The position numbers and the translations under genes were made by a program. A stretch of 64,000 nucleotides of DNA, taken from positions 41,312,496 to 41,376,495 of the forward strand of contig CM068313.1 in the NCBI GenBank assembly GCA_034766995.1. Direction: 5' to 3'. Below are positions 60,616-64,000 of this stretch, piece by piece. The notes beneath the pieces were generated by a model that saw nothing but the letters and a program-made list of their open reading frames with translations, was not told the origin of the DNA and made no database searches. Each line of letters begins with the position of its first letter. Positions within the stretch are counted from its first letter, which is position 1. This DNA is from Acanthacorydalis orientalis. Taxonomy: Eukaryota > Arthropoda > Insecta > Megaloptera > Corydalidae.

Positions 60616-62215
60616 CATTTGGCATAATTTAAGCATAAACTAACGAAATAGTTAATATTAATTGGCTGCTAGTGATAATAAAGCTAGCGTTATTATTAAT
60701 TTTATAGTTTTAAGTTGATTTGCTAATTTATATTTTAATAAAAAGTTGTGTTTTTTATTTACAGTATAAGTGAAGTATTTTTGTATCTATTTTCTACAAA
60801 AATCAATAATTGATAATTAATAATTTAATTAATAGCAGATGTGTTCCAGATATGTTTATGTATAATTATTAATAATGTTTCATTCTGATTATATTTTAAA
60901 TAATTAAGTGTATTGTAAAACTTAAAATGTATGTTTTACACGAAAATGTTAAAGTATACTGTATTCATTTTTAACACAATTCAACTTTTAACACAATGAA
61001 AAAAGAAAGAAAATTGTTTTCAATAAAGTATTTTTTTGAATGTCAGTCAGTGATTTTTTATATTGATATATTTTCAATCTGAATAATATTTCTATATATT
61101 TTATATATTTGCTATTCTGTTAATGCCATGTTCTGATGCTTTTCATCTTTGATTTTTGGTTTTGCACTAGTATTCTCAATATACGTGCTATCTTTATATT
61201 TTAGATAACAATTTATCAAAAATCTATCTGAAACAGGTACATGAGCAGATACTAGTACTCGAAAACAGAAACTCAAATCATTGAGGACGATGAAGGCCAA
61301 CAAGATATTTAATAAACATATAAATTAATTGTAGAAACATTATAAGAAATCAACAATATTTTCGTGTTAGACTTGAAATTTGTATTGAATATAAAATACA
61401 TTATTTATTACTTTTACATTATTGTTATTAATTATGTAATGAAAATAGATAAAAATTCAATGTTTCAAAAGTTGAAATACTAACAACACTTTTCACTTTG
61501 TTTTAAATAAAAAAATACTATAACACACGAAAAAACTAAACCTTTCTATATTGATTATTATATTCTTAATATTCATTTAATTATATCATATTTCAATTTC
61601 TTTATTATTAAACTACAGAGCCCCCCATCAAAAATCAATATAAAAGTAAACTTCAATACAAACATTTATCATCGAATAAATGAAAATACATGAATACTAA
61701 GAAAGTTCTAAAAGATTACAGTAAGATAAACATGTATTTAATTTTAAAATATTTGATAACATAAAAAAGTTTAATTGATAATAAATTGCTTCCATGTATA
61801 TTTAAGAAATAATTACTTATGTAACCATTTTGTGACACAACTGTATATCGATATATACGGATAAACGTATACGCAGTGGTCGGATTTTTTAAACTTTGTT
61901 AAATTTCAATTTATGTTTGTGGAGAGCCGTGTCAACAGTTTTAATTGGATTTCAGCCTGACGCATAATATATGCAATTTGATCTGTTAATCTGTTACAAC
62001 CTACGTTGTTGTATATACGTGTTGTTTACAATTAAATGAATTTTAATTTAGAGAAATGTAATGAATATAACTGTTTATATTGTTTGCCTCCCTTTCACTG
62101 ATTTTTAATTTCATTACAGTAATAGTATGCTGTTTTATATAGTTCTTCACATATGTACTTGTCAGGTGATTCGTTATTGAATTATAAATGCATTTTTCTC
62201 TAACTTCTCATAACA
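59870..62215. other. AT-rich DNA, no gene seen
   Basis: Only short unsupported frames. A (CT)n-(TA)n array lies at about 60578-60616. Confidence 0.5.
60578..60616. repeat. (CT)n-(TA)n compound microsatellite
   Basis: A CT run passes directly into a TA run. Confidence 0.93.
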
Positions 62216-62218
62216 TAC

Positions 62219-62219
<1 letters not shown>

Positions 62220-62277
<58 letters not shown>

Positions 62278-62281
62278 TATG
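62220..62281. repeat. (TA)n microsatellite
   Basis: A TA array with one G interruption. Confidence 0.95.
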
Positions 62282-62289
62282 AATTGTAC

Positions 62290-64000
62290 AAACAAGAAAT
62301 GTAATTACAAATATAAAAGTTAATTAAATGCATTTCGTTACCATAAAAATGAAGTTTCTTTAAAGAACAACATGTATTTCATTTGAAATAAAACAAACAT
62401 TAATAATTTTATTTTAAATGAATTGTAAAAGGTTTGTTCAGTGTTGTGGAGATTAAAAACACATTGACCCATTTTAAATTTATGTAATGTAATGGGAATT
62501 TTTTGTTTGAATTATTCAGGAAGATTGTTTCGTTTTCCAGTACACAGTTTTTAAAACAGACATTTCTGAATAATAATTTACAACAGATTTTTATTTCTTT
62601 TTGGATTTTTTAAATAGAAATATTGTTCATTAATTTACCACTGATTATTTTTTGCAAATAGTGTTAACTTGCTTTATTGCTAATTTATGCTTTATATTTT
62701 TTTTCAAATTTTCAAATAAATTATTTTACTTACAGCAATATTTTTAATAATTTATCTTTAAAAAATCATTTTTTTCAATTTTGGTTTACTATTTTAGTCA
62801 AAATATATATTTCAATGAGAGGCATTATTTATTGTAGATAAAATTTTATTTCTAGCATGTTATATTTGCTGTACGGTTAATGTTACATCGTTGGCATTGT
62901 TAAAGATAAATATGATCAGAAAACTAATACACTAAGCTGCTGATAAATTTTTTTAATAACAAACACTAAATTATATTTAGCCGAAACGGTCAATTATAAT
63001 AATTTTTGTAATATATTATTTTCTGTCTATTATTTACTATTATTTTGTTTTGGATAAATGTTGTGGGCAAATATTAAATTTCTGTTTTGTACCAGATTCA
63101 ACAATCGGCATATTTAAAAAAAAAACATTGAACTATTAAAAAGATTCTACCAAAAATGATGTATATAGAAACTGGATATAAAAAAATCAACATTAGCATA
63201 CAGGACACCAATTAAATGACACTGAATAATAGGTAGGTCTAAATATACTACAACAATAATAAGAAGCTAAACATTTTAAAAGGCAATTGTATATATAAAT
63301 TTAATAAAAAATGATATATCCATTATATAAAACGTAATTTACTCCTTAATATCGTATACTGAAAAAACAAATATAGTTAATAATTAAGATGTAAAAAATT
63401 ACTCTAAAAATAAGTTTATTTTTAATGAATAGTATATAAGACTGACTTTAATAATAAAAATGCTTAGATCATTTTCAATAGGGAATTTATTTACTTTAAA
63501 AAATATTGAGTTTCTTAAATTACAAATAATGAGATTTAATAAAGTGCAATCATCATTTTATTTTCATCTTCTTATTATTTTTTTATTTAATTTGTATGAC
63601 TGAAGATTTTAGAATGCATAACTTCTTTAAATTTCATATGTGTTTATTAAATTTTATTATATAAGTATAAATAATATAATATTTTATTATATAAATCAAA
63701 AATCATACGAATAATATTTTTTATAAATTTATACTGATGTTAATACACATATTTTATTGATTTAGTCAACATCTATATTTTAATAATTCTATTAGATAAA
63801 AATAAATGATAAACGTATATAAAATAGTAGCAAATATATAAAAAAAAATATAAATCTATTGAAAAAAATAAATTATGAATTTAAAACGAGTATTGTTTAA
63901 CATTTGATTTCCTAAAATAAATTTCTGCTTAAAATAATGGTCAAAATTTAGTTAATAGTTAATAATATATAAAACTTTTAATAATTAAAAATGATAAAAG
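62290..64000. other. AT-rich DNA, no gene seen
   Basis: The last 1.7 kb hold no open frame, element end or G+C island that I can support. Confidence 0.5.

Noticed and set aside
1..64000. Centromeric or telomeric satellite
   Set aside because: No long tandem array of a unit longer than a few bases and no TTAGG-type telomere repeat was seen; the TA arrays are dispersed.

Overview
The window is 64 kb of extremely AT-rich eukaryotic DNA (I estimate 20-23 % G+C by eye). It is packed with (TA)n microsatellites, roughly one array per kilobase, and carries degraded mariner, hAT, piggyBac-type and RTE-type elements. A few short G+C- and CpG-rich islands stand out of the AT background. This points to an insect, most plausibly a hymenopteran (bee, ant or wasp), where CpG-rich promoter and exon islands sit in AT-rich introns and gene deserts. 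The species cannot be named from the sequence. There are no bacterial or organellar genes, no rRNA, no convincing tRNA and no CRISPR array. Nearly all long open frames are (TA)n translations or chance frames and are not annotated.

Layout. 1-5.3 kb: a CCAAT/TATA promoter-like stretch (about 160-280), a possible piggyBac-like end (2856), a CpG island (4200-4550) and a good candidate terminal coding exon (5131-5311) behind a textbook splice acceptor. 5.8-14.4 kb: two inverted copies of a TTAA-bounded non-autonomous element (5822-6467 and 13707-14385), a palindromic TA/GA array (7604-7740), a possible 31-nt micro-exon (11198-11228) and two unexplained complex islands. 16.5-21 kb: a nearly full-length dead mariner (17669-18929, TA duplication intact) and a truncated hAT element lying between TA arrays (20329-20849). 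22-30 kb: a candidate coding exon (22193-22253), a short hAT MITE (24033-24238), an internally deleted mariner (26325-26904), a nested hairpin (28530-28606) and a second kind of deleted mariner (29188-29995).

30.4-32.3 kb is the best gene signal. A CpG-rich, promoter-like island is followed 1.5 kb downstream by an exon that starts with ATG, encodes a 19-residue signal peptide and ends in a consensus GTAAGT donor. The rest of that secreted-protein gene was not found and may lie far downstream. 35.7-42.6 kb: a mariner copy sharing its internal deletion with the 26 kb copy and carrying an expanded TA array, an RTE-type LINE tail on the minus strand (about 38065-38665), and a clean 374-bp hAT MITE with a perfect 8-bp target duplication (42149-42522). 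43.1 kb: a G+C-rich island that reads open on both strands. 44-64 kb is mostly plain AT-rich sequence with microsatellites, plus a possible solo LTR (50315-50556) and a few unexplained complex islands (45.7, 51.0 and 59.4 kb).

Functionally the window looks like long introns or intergenic DNA around one or more genes with tiny, widely separated exons, and it serves as a graveyard for DNA transposons. I did not see a clear novel multi-gene system. The points most worth following are the secreted-protein exon, the candidate exon at 5.1 kb, the dual-strand open island at 43.1 kb and the non-autonomous element families defined by paired copies.
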